Shown here in pieces: positions 1 through 13,065 of a DNA stretch of 21,832 nucleotides; positions within the stretch are counted from its first letter, which is position 1; every line of letters starts with the position of its first letter. The DNA is from DALYLB01 sp046154695. Lineage in GTDB: Bacteria > Acidobacteriota > Blastocatellia > RBC074. The notes beneath the pieces were generated by a model. The model ran no database searches. It had not been told where the DNA came from and saw only the letters and a program-made list of their open reading frames with translations. Position numbers and translations under genes: made by a program. Where the stretch lies: assembly GCA_046154695.1 (NCBI GenBank), contig JBJXFI010000073.1, forward strand, positions 1 through 21,832, given 5' to 3'.

Positions 1-215
1 GCGAAGCGGGTGGCAGCATAAAGCCTGGGGTGAAGGCGAAGCCGGAACCCCAGGGCTGGTAAAAAGGGTTTTCAAGCCCGTGAAACGGGCGACAGCGGAT
101 GCTCTGTCGCCCGTTTCACGGGCTCGCGAGCGTTTTCGAAGCGGCCCTGGGGCTTACGCCCCAGGCTTTATGCTGTCGCCTGCTTCGCAGGCTCCAATTC
201 CAAAACGCCCTGTAA
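1..215. repeat. Large palindromic interspersed repeat, copy 1 (truncated by window start)
   Basis: This is a non-coding element made of nested hairpins. An outer stem pairs the start (gcgaagcgggtggcagcata) imperfectly with 170-187. Inside it are hairpin 1 (24-31 with 47-54, cctggggt/accccagg), hairpin 2 (75-94 with 105-124, a perfect 20-bp stem) and hairpin 3 (146-153 with 158-165, cctggggc/gccccagg). Each arm of hairpin 2 is itself a small palindrome (gcccgt-gaa-acgggc). The same unit recurs near 5082-5373 and 12676-12886. The left outer arm lies off the window. The element ends a few bases before the start of the 229-1581 gene, so that gene's leader is largely made of it. Function is unknown. 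Confidence 0.85.
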
Positions 216-228
216 GAGAGAAGATTCG

Positions 229-1581
229 ATGAATACGGACGCTCCATCCATATCACGTCGAGAGTTTCTGCGATCGTCGTCGATGGCGGCGGCGCTGGCG
301 GGCCGCGATGCGGAGGAGTTGTTTCCGGTGGAGTGGACATCGTTCGACCGGGCAACGGACGAAGAGATGTTCTGGCGAATGGTCCGGCGGCAGTTCTTCA
401 TCGAGGAGGGGTTGATCTATCTCAATGCGGGAATGAACGGACCGACGCTTCGGGCGGCCTATGACGGAGCCTGCCGCAATCTGTTCGAGATGGGCACCAA
501 TTATAACAAGGCCTTCCGCGCAAACATGATGGGGGAGGCCGTGCCGAAGTTCATCGGGCGCGTCGCGGAGTTCGTCGGCGCGACGCCCGACGAGGTCGCC
601 TTCACCAGCGGAACGACGGAGGCGATGAACTATATCGCCAATGGATTGGATCTCGCGCCCGGCGATGAGGTGTTGACCACCACGCACGAGCACCTGGGCG
701 GCATCTATCCCTGGCTGCTCAAGGCGAAACGGCATGGGATCGTGGTTCGGCAGATCGAGGTCAAATCGCCGCCCGCGAGCGAGGACGAGCTGCTCGAACA
801 GTTCGCGCGGGCGTTGACGCCCCGAACGAAAGTATTGAGCTTCTGCCACATCCACTACACGGACGGCGCCATGCTGCCGGTGCGCCGTCTCTGCGAACTG
901 GCGCGGCGGCGCGGCATCCTCTCGGTGGTCGATGGGGCTCAAAGCATCGGGATGATCGATTTCCGGATCAGTGACCTGGGATGCGACTTTTACGCGGCGA
1001 GCTTTCACAAGTGGCTCTGCGCTCCCTACGGCTGCGGTCTGCTCTATGTGCGGGAAGAGATGCGGGACCGCCTGTGGCCGACGGTCGTTCTCAGCTTCAG
1101 CGGATGGGACCGGCGGGATCGCGATGGACGGGAGGCCGGCGTCACCGACATCACCTATGCATCGAATTACCCGAAAGCGCTCCTCAAATACAGCAGCAAT
1201 ATCGAATATTACGGTTCGCTCTGGTGGACCGTCGCGCTGGCGATGGATTTCCAGAATCTGGTGGGCCGAAAGCGAATCGAGGCGCGAATCCGGACTCTCG
1301 CCGAACGGGCGCTGAACGGGCTCCGGCAGGCCGCCGGCGTGCGGCTCTTCTCCTCGGAGAATTCCGCATTGCGAACGGGGCTGGTCTCATTCCGGATCCC
1401 GAAGGTGAAGACCTCCGACCTCTACTATCAAATGCGGGATCAGGCGCGCATCATCGGGCGCTACATTCAACACCCCGGGATCAATTTCGACGTCAACCGG
1501 TTTTCCCCCCATATCTTCAACTCACCGGAAGAGATTGACACGGCGATTGACGTGGTCAAGGCAAAAGCGGCTGGGGGCTGA
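229..1581 (+). CDS. Class V aminotransferase-fold PLP enzyme (isopenicillin N epimerase-like) with Tat-like N-terminus
   Basis: The 450-residue product is a fold-type I PLP enzyme of the aminotransferase class V / cysteine desulfurase superfamily, closest in look to isopenicillin N epimerase-like proteins. Visible motifs are TSGTTEAMN (126-134, phosphate-binding region), VVDGAQSIG (233-241, Asp235 for the PLP pyridine nitrogen) and ASFHKW (257-262), where Lys261 should form the Schiff base. The N-terminus carries SRREFLR (9-15), a good twin-arginine motif. The hydrophobic stretch after it (SSSMAAALAG) is short and no clear cleavage site follows, so export is uncertain. The start at 229 keeps the Tat-like motif; the ribosome site is weak (aagagag about 8 nt upstream). 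Exact substrate cannot be told: epimerase, desulfurase and lyase activities all occur in this family. It is convergent with the VPS10-like gene. Confidence 0.88.
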   Translation: MNTDAPSISRREFLRSSSMAAALAGRDAEELFPVEWTSFDRATDEEMFWRMVRRQFFIEEGLIYLNAGMNGPTLRAAYDGACRNLFEMGTNYNKAFRANMMGEAVPKFIGRVAEFVGATPDEVAFTSGTTEAMNYIANGLDLAPGDEVLTTTHEHLGGIYPWLLKAKRHGIVVRQIEVKSPPASEDELLEQFARALTPRTKVLSFCHIHYTDGAMLPVRRLCELARRRGILSVVDGAQSIGMIDFRISDLGCDFYAASFHKWLCAPYGCGLLYVREEMRDRLWPTVVLSFSGWDRRDRDGREAGVTDITYASNYPKALLKYSSNIEYYGSLWWTVALAMDFQNLVGRKRIEARIRTLAERALNGLRQAAGVRLFSSENSALRTGLVSFRIPKVKTSDLYYQMRDQARIIGRYIQHPGINFDVNRFSPHIFNSPEEIDTAIDVVKAKAAGG

Positions 1582-1610
1582 ACTTCCTCTCCATTTCACC
1601 GGAAGAGAAT

Positions 1611-1682
1611 CTCACGCGAAAGCGCGAAAAACGTGAAGGAAGGACAAGACTGGTTGTCTCCCCTTTCGCGCCTTCGCGTGAG
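1611..1682. terminator. Hairpin between convergent genes
   Basis: A 19-nt inverted repeat, ctcacgcgaaagcgcgaaa (1611-1629) and tttcgcgccttcgcgtgag (1664-1682), pairs with one mismatch. A second small hairpin (gacaa/ttgtc, 1643-1658) sits inside its loop. It lies between the stop of the aminotransferase gene and the stop of the minus-strand VPS10-like gene, where a bidirectional terminator would be expected. Neither side has a strong T-run, so it may instead be a dispersed palindromic repeat. Confidence 0.4.
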
Positions 1683-1709
1683 CCCCTTCTCCGGAGTTGA
1701 GCCGGCGCT

Positions 1710-4901
<3,192 letters not shown>

Positions 4902-4985
4902 AAAGAGCAATTCCTTTCCGAGCAAGAGGCTTGTTGAAGCGCAGTTTGGTTGAAGGTTCTTCGAGCCGATGAGACGGCGCCCGAA

Positions 4986-4991
4986 TTTATA
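4986..4991 (-). promoter_or_regulatory. Extended -10 promoter candidate for the VPS10-like gene
   Basis: On the minus strand the sequence atgcTATAAAt contains TATAAA with a TG two bases upstream, an extended -10 form. No good -35 lies 17 nt upstream (tatgca). Transcription would start about 75-80 nt before the ATG at 4901. Its position between the gene and repeat copy 2 makes it plausible. Confidence 0.4.
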
Positions 4992-5042
4992 GCATGACCA
5001 AAGACGCGTGCATACATGCCGCGGTAACAAGTTTCTCGGGAG

Positions 5043-5397
5043 AAATCGTTCGGAGTTCCGCCTCATGGCGGTCCGCCTGAAGGCCAATGGCATTAAGTTT
5101 AGAGGGTGTATTGAAGTTCTTTTGCCTCAACCCGCGAAGCGGGTGGCGGCATATAGCCTGGGGTGAAGGTGAAGCCGGAACCCCAGGGCCGGTAAAAACG
5201 GTTTTCAAGCCCGTGAAACGGGCGACAGCGGACGCTCTGCCGCCCGTTTCACGGGCTTGCGAGCGTTTTCGATGCGGTCCTGGGGCTTACGCCCCAGGCT
5301 ATATGCTGCCACCCGCTTCGCGGGTTGAGGCAAAAGAACTTCAATACACCCTCTAAACTTAGTGCCATTGGCCTGAAGGCGGGACTCCGAACAATTT
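5043..5397. repeat. Large nested palindromic repeat, copy 2 (most complete, 82-nt arms)
   Basis: The core is an inverted repeat of two 82-nt arms, 5082-5163 and 5292-5373, with only about two mismatches. Between and overlapping them are hairpin 1 (5158-5165/5180-5187), hairpin 2 (5207-5224/5241-5258, 18 bp perfect) and hairpin 3 (5279-5286/5291-5298), giving a cloverleaf-like fold. Outside the core a second pair, aaatcgttcggagttccgcc (5043-5062) and 5378-5397, matches at 18 of 20 positions. The element fills the gap between the divergent VPS10-like gene and rfbB and ends 21 nt before the rfbB start. It contains no gene of its own. Copies 1 and 3 share only the inner core. Confidence 0.9.
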
Positions 5398-5418
5398 CCG
5401 AGGAGCGCTTACAACAGT

Positions 5419-6513
<1,095 letters not shown>

Positions 6514-6525
6514 CGGAGAGGCAAC

Positions 6526-7403
<878 letters not shown>

Positions 7404-7407
<4 letters not shown>

Positions 7408-7967
7408 AATTGATCGAGACGGACATTCCCGGCGTCATTGTCATCGAGCCGCGGATCTATCGGGACGATCGGGGATTTTTCCTCGAGACCTATCACCGGC
7501 CGAAATACGTCGAGGCGGGGATCGATGCGGTCTTTGTGCAGGACAACCACTCCCGCTCGCAGCGGGGAACCGTGCGCGGGCTTCACGCGCAGATTCTGCG
7601 CCCGCAGGGAAAGCTGATCCGCGTGATCGAAGGGGAGATCTTCGATGTCGCGGTGGACATTCGGCGGGGCTCGCCGACCTTCGGCAAATGGGTCGGCGCC
7701 TGGCTCTCGGCCGAGAACTTCCGCCAGATCTATATCCCGGCCGGCTTCGCCCACGGTTTCTGCGTGACGGCCGGGATCGCGCAGGTCGAATACAAGTGCA
7801 CGGATCTTTACGACCCTTCGGGAGAGCTTTGCGTGCAATGGAACGACCCCGATCTGGCGATCGACTGGCCGATGGAGGAGATCGGCGTCCCCGTCCTCTC
7901 GAAGAAGGATGAGGCAGCCAGGCCGCTGAGCGCGCTGATGGATTCGCTGCCGTGGTATGAGCAATAG
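7404..7967 (+). CDS. rfbC: dTDP-4-dehydrorhamnose 3,5-epimerase
   Basis: RfbC/RmlC epimerises dTDP-4-keto-6-deoxyglucose at C3 and C5 to dTDP-4-keto-L-rhamnose. The 187-residue cupin has RDDRGFFLETY (20-30), TVRGLHAQ (56-63) with catalytic base His61, Lys70 in PQGK, and EYKCTDLYDP (129-138) with Tyr130 as the likely acid. IPAGFAHGF (111-119) is the usual cupin segment. Most family members read RGLHYQ or RGLHFQ where this one has RGLHAQ; the catalytic His is kept. The start at 7404 is chosen because it gives family length and overlaps the rfbA stop; earlier in-frame starts would lie inside rfbA. Confidence 0.97.
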
Positions 7968-8005
7968 CTTCGGAGCAATACCTTCGGATTCTAAGGAATT
8001 TTTCG

Positions 8006-8827
8006 ATGAAACTCTTGATTGCGGGAGCCGGCGGGCAGCTCGGACAGGCGCTGCAAGGCGCATTGACGTCGCATGAGATCGTTGCGCTCGGCCGCGACCG
8101 GCTCGATATCACGTCGTTGTCGGAAGTGGAGGCGGCGGTCGCGGGCTACCGGCCGGCGCTGGTGATCAACGCCGCGGCGTGGACCAATGTGGATGGAGCG
8201 GAGAGCGACGCGGCGGGCGCCTATCGCCTGAACGCCGGCGGGCCGCGCAATCTGGCGATCGCGACCGCCCGGCAGGGGCTGCCCCTGCTGCACGTCTCGA
8301 CCGATTATGTCTTCGATGGGCATGGCAGCCGGCCGTATCACGAATTCGACGCGACGGCGCCGCGGTCGGTCTACGGGCAAAGCAAACTGGCCGGCGAGCA
8401 GGCCGTCTCGTCCCTCAACCCGCGCCATTACATCGTTCGCACGGCATGGCTCTATCACACAGCGGGGCGCAACTTTCCGAAGACGATGCTCTCCCTCGCG
8501 GAAAAGCCCGAGGTGCGCGTCGTGAGCGATCAGTACGGCTCCCCGACCTATGCGCCGCATCTCGCGGAGGCGATCGGGCGGCTGATCGAGACCGGCGCCT
8601 GGGGCGTCTATCACCTGGCCGGACAGGGCGGAACGAGCTGGTATGAACTGACGGTCAAACTCTATCAGCGCGCGGGCGTTCGAACCGCGGTGCAACCGGT
8701 CTCCACCGCGGAGTTCCCGCGCCCCGCCGCTCGCCCGCGGTATTCGGTGCTGGCGACGATTCAAAGCCCGGAGATTCTGCTCCCGCCCTGGGAGGAAGGG
8801 CTCGCGGCGTTCGTCGCGGCGTTATAA
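8006..8827 (+). CDS. rfbD: dTDP-4-dehydrorhamnose reductase
   Basis: RfbD/RmlD reduces dTDP-4-keto-L-rhamnose to dTDP-L-rhamnose, completing the donor for rhamnosyltransferases. The 273-residue short-chain dehydrogenase shows GAGGQLG (7-13), INAAAWTNVDGAE (54-66), HVSTDYVFDG (96-105) and the catalytic pair Tyr123/Lys127 in YGQSK. Ribosome site aaggaa lies about 8 nt before the ATG. It follows rfbC by 38 nt and closes the four-gene operon. The last codons and stop contain TATAAT (8823-8828), which could serve as a -10 for the next gene, though no -35 is evident. Confidence 0.97.
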   Translation: MKLLIAGAGGQLGQALQGALTSHEIVALGRDRLDITSLSEVEAAVAGYRPALVINAAAWTNVDGAESDAAGAYRLNAGGPRNLAIATARQGLPLLHVSTDYVFDGHGSRPYHEFDATAPRSVYGQSKLAGEQAVSSLNPRHYIVRTAWLYHTAGRNFPKTMLSLAEKPEVRVVSDQYGSPTYAPHLAEAIGRLIETGAWGVYHLAGQGGTSWYELTVKLYQRAGVRTAVQPVSTAEFPRPAARPRYSVLATIQSPEILLPPWEEGLAAFVAAL

Positions 8828-8882
8828 TGAAGGGCTTGTATGAAGTTCCGGTTTGGAGATCCGCCTGAGGAGGAGGTTTTGA

Positions 8883-11800
8883 ATGAGAGTTCCGCGAGGT
8901 CGAGTTGGAAATGCCGCGTTGTTGATGCTGGCGTGCTGCATCGCGTTTCCGATCTGGCGGCAGCAGGCGCAGACGCCGAAGGCGCGGATCAAAAGCGTCG
9001 GGGAGCAGTTGCAGCGGGCGCGCCGGATCGAGCCCCAGACGCCGGACGAAGCGCCGGCCGACGGCTATGCGATCGTTCGCGCGGCCGATGGCGCGGAGTG
9101 CCGGCAATTGACGGCGGGCGAGGCCCGGGCGATGCGTCTGGATGAGCGTCCGTCCGGCCTGCGTGCGTTCGCGGGCGGCGGAGAGCGGCGCGAGGCGCAG
9201 CCGGGGCTCAGGATCACGCTTCGCGGAACGCCGCAACTGGAGAATTTTCCGGCGGCGAAACAGTCCTTTCAACGGGCGGCGGCGAAATGGGAGGCGATCG
9301 TGCGGGATCGCATCACGATCATCGTCGATGTCGATTTCGGGCCGACGCGCTTCGGCCAGCCCTACCCCTCGGCGAACACGATCGGCGTGACCACGCAATC
9401 GAGCCTGAGCGCGCGCAATGCCTACGGCGTGGTGCGCGATGTCCTGCTCGCACTGGCGGCCACGCCGCAGCAGACGGCGGCCTTCACGGCGCTGCCGGCC
9501 GGGGCGCTGCCGGTCGATCTCGGCTCCACGGCGAACATCAGCGCGACCTCGACGCAATTCCGCCTGCTCGGGGCGCTCGCTCCCGAGGCCAACCCGGATC
9601 AGGAGACGCCGACCATCGGGCCGCCGCCGTCCGTTGCGTTCAATTCGGCCATGACCTTCGATTTCGACCCGAGCGACGGCATCGACGCCGACAAGCTGGA
9701 TTTTGAGGCGACAGCGGTTCACGAGATCGGCCATGTCATCGGGTTCACCTCGAACACCGGGTTGAAAGAGCTTGTAACGACGGCCGTGATCTCGCCGACG
9801 CCGTGGGATCTTTTCCGCTTTCGCCCGGGCGGGCTGACGCTCGGGACGATCACCTCCCAGCCTCGCGTCACGCTCTCGGGCGGATCGCATGTCTATTTCG
9901 CGGGCGATGCCGAGCTGGGTCTTTCGACGGGCAATCCGGAGGGCAATGGCGGCGATCAGCGGCAGGCCAGCCACTGGCGCGACGATCTCTTCTCGGGGCA
10001 GTATGTCGGGATCATGGACCCGACGGCCGTCAGCGGACAGCCCGATTTTGTGACCGCGGCGGATCTGGCGGCGATGAGCTTTTTCGGGTACGACGTCAAC
10101 CCCGATACACAGGTTTATGAGATCCCCTCGGTCGATGACAGCTCGCGCGAGGATTCGCTGACGGTCACCGGCGCGATCGTCGTCAATCGATTCACGCCCT
10201 CGCGCTATCCTTCCACGCTGCGGGGGATTCGGATTCATATTCCACCGGGCGTCTCGGCGGGGCAATCGCTGCGTGTGGTGGCGTTCGCGGACGCGAACCG
10301 CACGGGGCAGCCGCCGGCCAATTCCTCCTTCATCGCCGACCGCGCGCTGACGCTCCCGGCGATTCCCGGAAGCCGGTTTCTCGACATCACGTTTTCGAAT
10401 CCGCCGTCGATCACCGCGGGCGATCTCTATGTCGGCATCCAGACCGCGAGCGGGCTGATCAGCGTCGACAGCGGCGGCGCGCGAAACCGGCGCTCCTTCA
10501 TCTCGACGGACAACGGCGCGAGCTTCCAGCTTTTGCAGGGCGTGGGGTTTGTCGCGCCGATCAATTTCATGGCGCGCGCGATTCTGACAAATCGGTATGG
10601 GGGGACGCCGTCGCCGGGCCTTTTCGCGATCAGCCCAAGCGCGACCGCGCCGGGCGGCGCGGAGTTCACGCTCTTCGTTCGGGGAAGCGAGTTCCGCGGC
10701 GATTCGACGGTGCGCTGGAACAACGTCGATCGCCCGACGACCTTCGCGAGCGGCACGGAGCTGCGCGCGCAGATTTCGGCCTCCGACATCGCCAATGCGG
10801 GAACGGCCAGGGTCACAGTCTTCACGCCGGGGCCGGGCGGCGGGGAATCGGTGGCGGTCAATTTCAGCATCGCCGCCGACAATCCGGCGCCGATCCTCTC
10901 GCGCCTCGCGCCGAGCAGCGCGCCGGCGGGAGCCTCCTCGGTCAACCTTACGGTTTTCGGGGGCAATTTCACGCCCCAGTCGGTCGTTCGATTCAGCGGC
11001 AACGCGCTGCCGACGGCGCGCGTCAGCAGCGTGCAGCTCAGCGCGACGCTTCCGGCGGCCGCGCTGGCCAGCTCCGGGCTCGTCTTCATCAATGTGACGA
11101 CGCCCGGGCCGGGAGGCGGCATGGCCGAGGAGCTGCCCTTCACTGTGCTGGCCTGCTCGTATGCTTTCTCGGCTGCCGGCCAGACGCTCTCGTCGCTCGG
11201 CGGCGCGTCGGGGATCGTCTTCGATACGTTCGGCGGCTGTCCATGGACCGCCGCGGTGGATCAGTCTTGGGCCACGCTCACCGGTCCCCCGGGCAGCGCG
11301 GGCATGGGCCGCTCCGTCATCAATTACCAGATTGCCGCGAACACGGAGGCCACCGTGCGAACCGCCAGTCTGACGGCGGGTGGGCAAACGCTCGCCCTGC
11401 GGCAGGTCGGCCGGGGAACGGGCGTCTCCGCGGCCAGTTTCTCCGGCGCGGCGCTCGCGGCCGACTCGATCGTCGCCCTTTTCGGCGCGGGACTGGCGAA
11501 AGAGACCCGCGTCGCCGACACGCAGCCGCTGCCGACCGAACTGGCCGGCACCCGCGTCAACATCGTGGATGCGCGCGGCGTGTCCCGGCCGGCGCCGCTC
11601 TTCTTCGTCTCGCCGGGACAGGTCAACCTGCTCATCCCCGCGGGCACCGCGGCAGGGGCGGCCCTCGCGACTGTGCAGGTTGACGGCGGAGCCGTTTCCG
11701 ATGGCGCGCTGACGATCGCCGCCGTCGCTCCCGCGCTCTTCTCGGCCGCCGCCAGCGGACAGGGCGTCGCCGCCGCCGTCGCGCTCCGTGTCAAGGCCGA

Positions 11801-12131
11801 CGGCACGCAGCTCTTCGAGCCCGTGGCCCGCTTCGATCAGGCCCAGAACCGCTTCGTCCCGATTCCGATCGACCTCGGGCCGCCGGGCGAACGCGTCTTC
11901 CTGCTGCTGTATGGCTCGGGGATTCGCGGCCGCTCGGCGCTCGCGGCCGCCACGCTCAGGATCGGCGACATCGACGCCCCGGTCAGCTACGCCGGCCTCG
12001 TCACGGGCCTCACGGGCCTCGATCAAATCAACGCCGAACTGCCGCGCACCCTCGCCGGCAAGGGCGACGCGACGATCGCCCTGACCATCGACGGACGCGC
12101 CGCAAATTTGGTAACGGTGAATGTGAAGTGA
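8883..12131 (+). CDS. Secreted zinc metalloprotease with IPT/TIG, BACON-like and TIGR03437-type C-terminal domains
   Basis: The 1082-residue product has an N-terminal hydrophobic segment (10-23) consistent with export. Its protease domain carries HEIGHVIGF (280-288; zinc ligands His280 and His284, catalytic Glu281) and a likely Met-turn GIMDPT (376-381). The metzincin third-His position is Ser290; His364 in ASHWRDD is a candidate third ligand (inference). It resembles the NF038122 metalloprotease family of Acidobacteria. After a beta-rich middle come two IPT/TIG Ig-like repeats (about 575-662 and 667-755), each with TPGPGGG near the end, then a BACON-like domain (about 758-845, CPWTA...WATLTG). 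The tail (about 848-1082) resembles TIGR03437, with SPGQVNLLIP and LYGSGIRG. Ribosome site aggagg lies about 8 nt upstream. It follows rfbD by 55 nt and could be cotranscribed, but the functions are unrelated. A hairpin terminator follows. Confidence 0.88.
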   Translation: MRVPRGRVGNAALLMLACCIAFPIWRQQAQTPKARIKSVGEQLQRARRIEPQTPDEAPADGYAIVRAADGAECRQLTAGEARAMRLDERPSGLRAFAGGGERREAQPGLRITLRGTPQLENFPAAKQSFQRAAAKWEAIVRDRITIIVDVDFGPTRFGQPYPSANTIGVTTQSSLSARNAYGVVRDVLLALAATPQQTAAFTALPAGALPVDLGSTANISATSTQFRLLGALAPEANPDQETPTIGPPPSVAFNSAMTFDFDPSDGIDADKLDFEATAVHEIGHVIGFTSNTGLKELVTTAVISPTPWDLFRFRPGGLTLGTITSQPRVTLSGGSHVYFAGDAELGLSTGNPEGNGGDQRQASHWRDDLFSGQYVGIMDPTAVSGQPDFVTAADLAAMSFFGYDVNPDTQVYEIPSVDDSSREDSLTVTGAIVVNRFTPSRYPSTLRGIRIHIPPGVSAGQSLRVVAFADANRTGQPPANSSFIADRALTLPAIPGSRFLDITFSNPPSITAGDLYVGIQTASGLISVDSGGARNRRSFISTDNGASFQLLQGVGFVAPINFMARAILTNRYGGTPSPGLFAISPSATAPGGAEFTLFVRGSEFRGDSTVRWNNVDRPTTFASGTELRAQISASDIANAGTARVTVFTPGPGGGESVAVNFSIAADNPAPILSRLAPSSAPAGASSVNLTVFGGNFTPQSVVRFSGNALPTARVSSVQLSATLPAAALASSGLVFINVTTPGPGGGMAEELPFTVLACSYAFSAAGQTLSSLGGASGIVFDTFGGCPWTAAVDQSWATLTGPPGSAGMGRSVINYQIAANTEATVRTASLTAGGQTLALRQVGRGTGVSAASFSGAALAADSIVALFGAGLAKETRVADTQPLPTELAGTRVNIVDARGVSRPAPLFFVSPGQVNLLIPAGTAAGAALATVQVDGGAVSDGALTIAAVAPALFSAAASGQGVAAAVALRVKADGTQLFEPVARFDQAQNRFVPIPIDLGPPGERVFLLLYGSGIRGRSALAAATLRIGDIDAPVSYAGLVTGLTGLDQINAELPRTLAGKGDATIALTIDGRAANLVTVNVK

Positions 12132-12172
12132 ACCCTCGCGCAATGCGCGGAGGAGACGGATGCCGTTAATAA

Positions 12173-12210
12173 AAAATGCGCCTACCGGCAAACGCCGGTA
12201 GGCGCATTTT
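12173..12210. terminator. Bidirectional intrinsic terminator
   Basis: A perfect 17-bp stem pairs aaaatgcgcctaccggc (12173-12189) with gccggtaggcgcatttt (12194-12210) around an AAAC loop. A-rich and T-rich ends lie on both sides. It sits between the metalloprotease stop and the minus-strand tRNA-Glu, so it can end transcription from both directions. Confidence 0.85.
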
Positions 12211-12215
12211 GATTC

Positions 12216-12294
<79 letters not shown>

Positions 12295-12419
12295 GAAGTG
12301 AGAAAAAGTTGGAAGTCGTTGCGCGGGAAGCTAGCCCCTCCCGAACGAAAAGGCGATACTACTGTTCGATCCCGGGGTTCGTCAATGGAGGAGGCTGAAA
12401 AAAATTCTCCCCGGGGGTG

Positions 12420-12620
12420 ATTACAAGTGAGACACAGGAGCCCCGATAGGGGCGATGGATTGTAGCCGGCGGTGAAGCGACGCGTAACCGCCGGTATCGC
12501 CCGCCACAGCTCGCGCCCCGGCAGGGGGGCGGGATGGTGCAACGGTCTGCCGCCCCTGCCGGGGCTTGAAGGCTTTTCCTTCCATTTCCGGTGGTTACGC
12601 TTCGCTTCACCGCCGGCCGC
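12420..12620. repeat. GC-rich nested inverted-repeat element
   Basis: Outer arms 12465-12494 and 12588-12617 are 30 nt each and pair at 28 of 30 positions (core ggcggtgaagcg / cgcttcaccgcc). Within the loop a second pair, 12515-12532 and 12550-12565, pairs as gccccggcagggg / cccctgccggggc. A small hairpin gcccc-gata-ggggc (12440-12453) precedes it. No ORF, transposase or target duplication is seen. It is unrelated in sequence to the cloverleaf-type copies 1-3. Confidence 0.8.
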
Positions 12621-12675
12621 CCTCAGCTCGACGTTATCCATTTTTTGTGGACGAAGAATAGTAGCTTTGCAATTC

Positions 12676-12886
12676 CTCAACCCGCGAAGCGGGTGGCAGC
12701 ATATAGCCTGGGGTGAAGGCGAAGTAAAAAAGGTTTTCAAGCCCGTGAAACGGGCGACAGCGGACGCTCTGTCGCCCGTTTCACGGGCTCGCGAGCGTTT
12801 CGATGTGGTCCTGGGGCTTACGCCCCAGGCTTTATGCTGTCGCCTGCTTCGCAGGCTATACGAACCCCAATTCCAAAACACCCTCT
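12676..12886. repeat. Large palindromic interspersed repeat, copy 3 (18-nt internal deletion)
   Basis: It shares the unit of copies 1 and 2: cctcaacccgcgaagcgggt at the left, the 20-bp hairpin 2 (12740-12759/12770-12789) and hairpin 3 (cctggggc/gccccagg, near 12810-12829). Compared with copy 1 it lacks 18 nt (ccggaaccccagggctgg) just after 12724, so hairpin 1 cannot form. Its right end (tgtcgcctgcttcgcaggct, then ccaattccaaaacaccctct) is closer to copy 1 than to copy 2. Confidence 0.87.
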
Positions 12887-12888
12887 AT

Positions 12889-13065
12889 GCTCGACTTTAT
12901 CCATCTGATACAAAGCCAAGTAGCTTTGTCCATAAGCTCTTTGTTTTCAGTGCGGATCTTTTCAAACGTCACGATGAAAGTATGACGTTTGAAAAGCTGG
13001 ATATTACATACAAAGAACTTGTGAAATCGACGCTTTTCGTAAACGAAAGATGGATAAAGTCGAGC
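12889..13065. repeat. 177-bp AT-richer cloverleaf-like inverted-repeat element
   Basis: A perfect 18-bp outer stem joins gctcgactttatccatct (12889-12906) and 13048-13065. It encloses three further pairings. The first is a 7-bp hairpin (12910-12916/12923-12929). The second is a long arm of 12934-12944/13010-13020 (10 of 11 pairs) continuing into a perfect 14-bp stem (12958-12971/12983-12996, cttttcaaacgtca). The third is a small hairpin tttcg-taaa-cgaaa (13035-13048, sharing its last base with the outer stem). Base composition is clearly more AT-rich than flanking DNA. No ORF spans it convincingly. It could be a MITE-like element or encode a structured RNA. Confidence 0.75.

Noticed and set aside
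4902..5093. Extended N-terminus for the VPS10-like protein
   Set aside because: The extra 64 residues are basic and unlike a signal peptide. The start at 4901 has a ribosome site and directly begins a signal peptide.
8655..12191. Minus-strand open frame of 1178 codons antisense to the metalloprotease
   Set aside because: It is a shadow of high-GC coding DNA. The composition is extreme (Arg/Asp/Gly) with no motifs, while the plus strand has clear protease and Ig-like domains.
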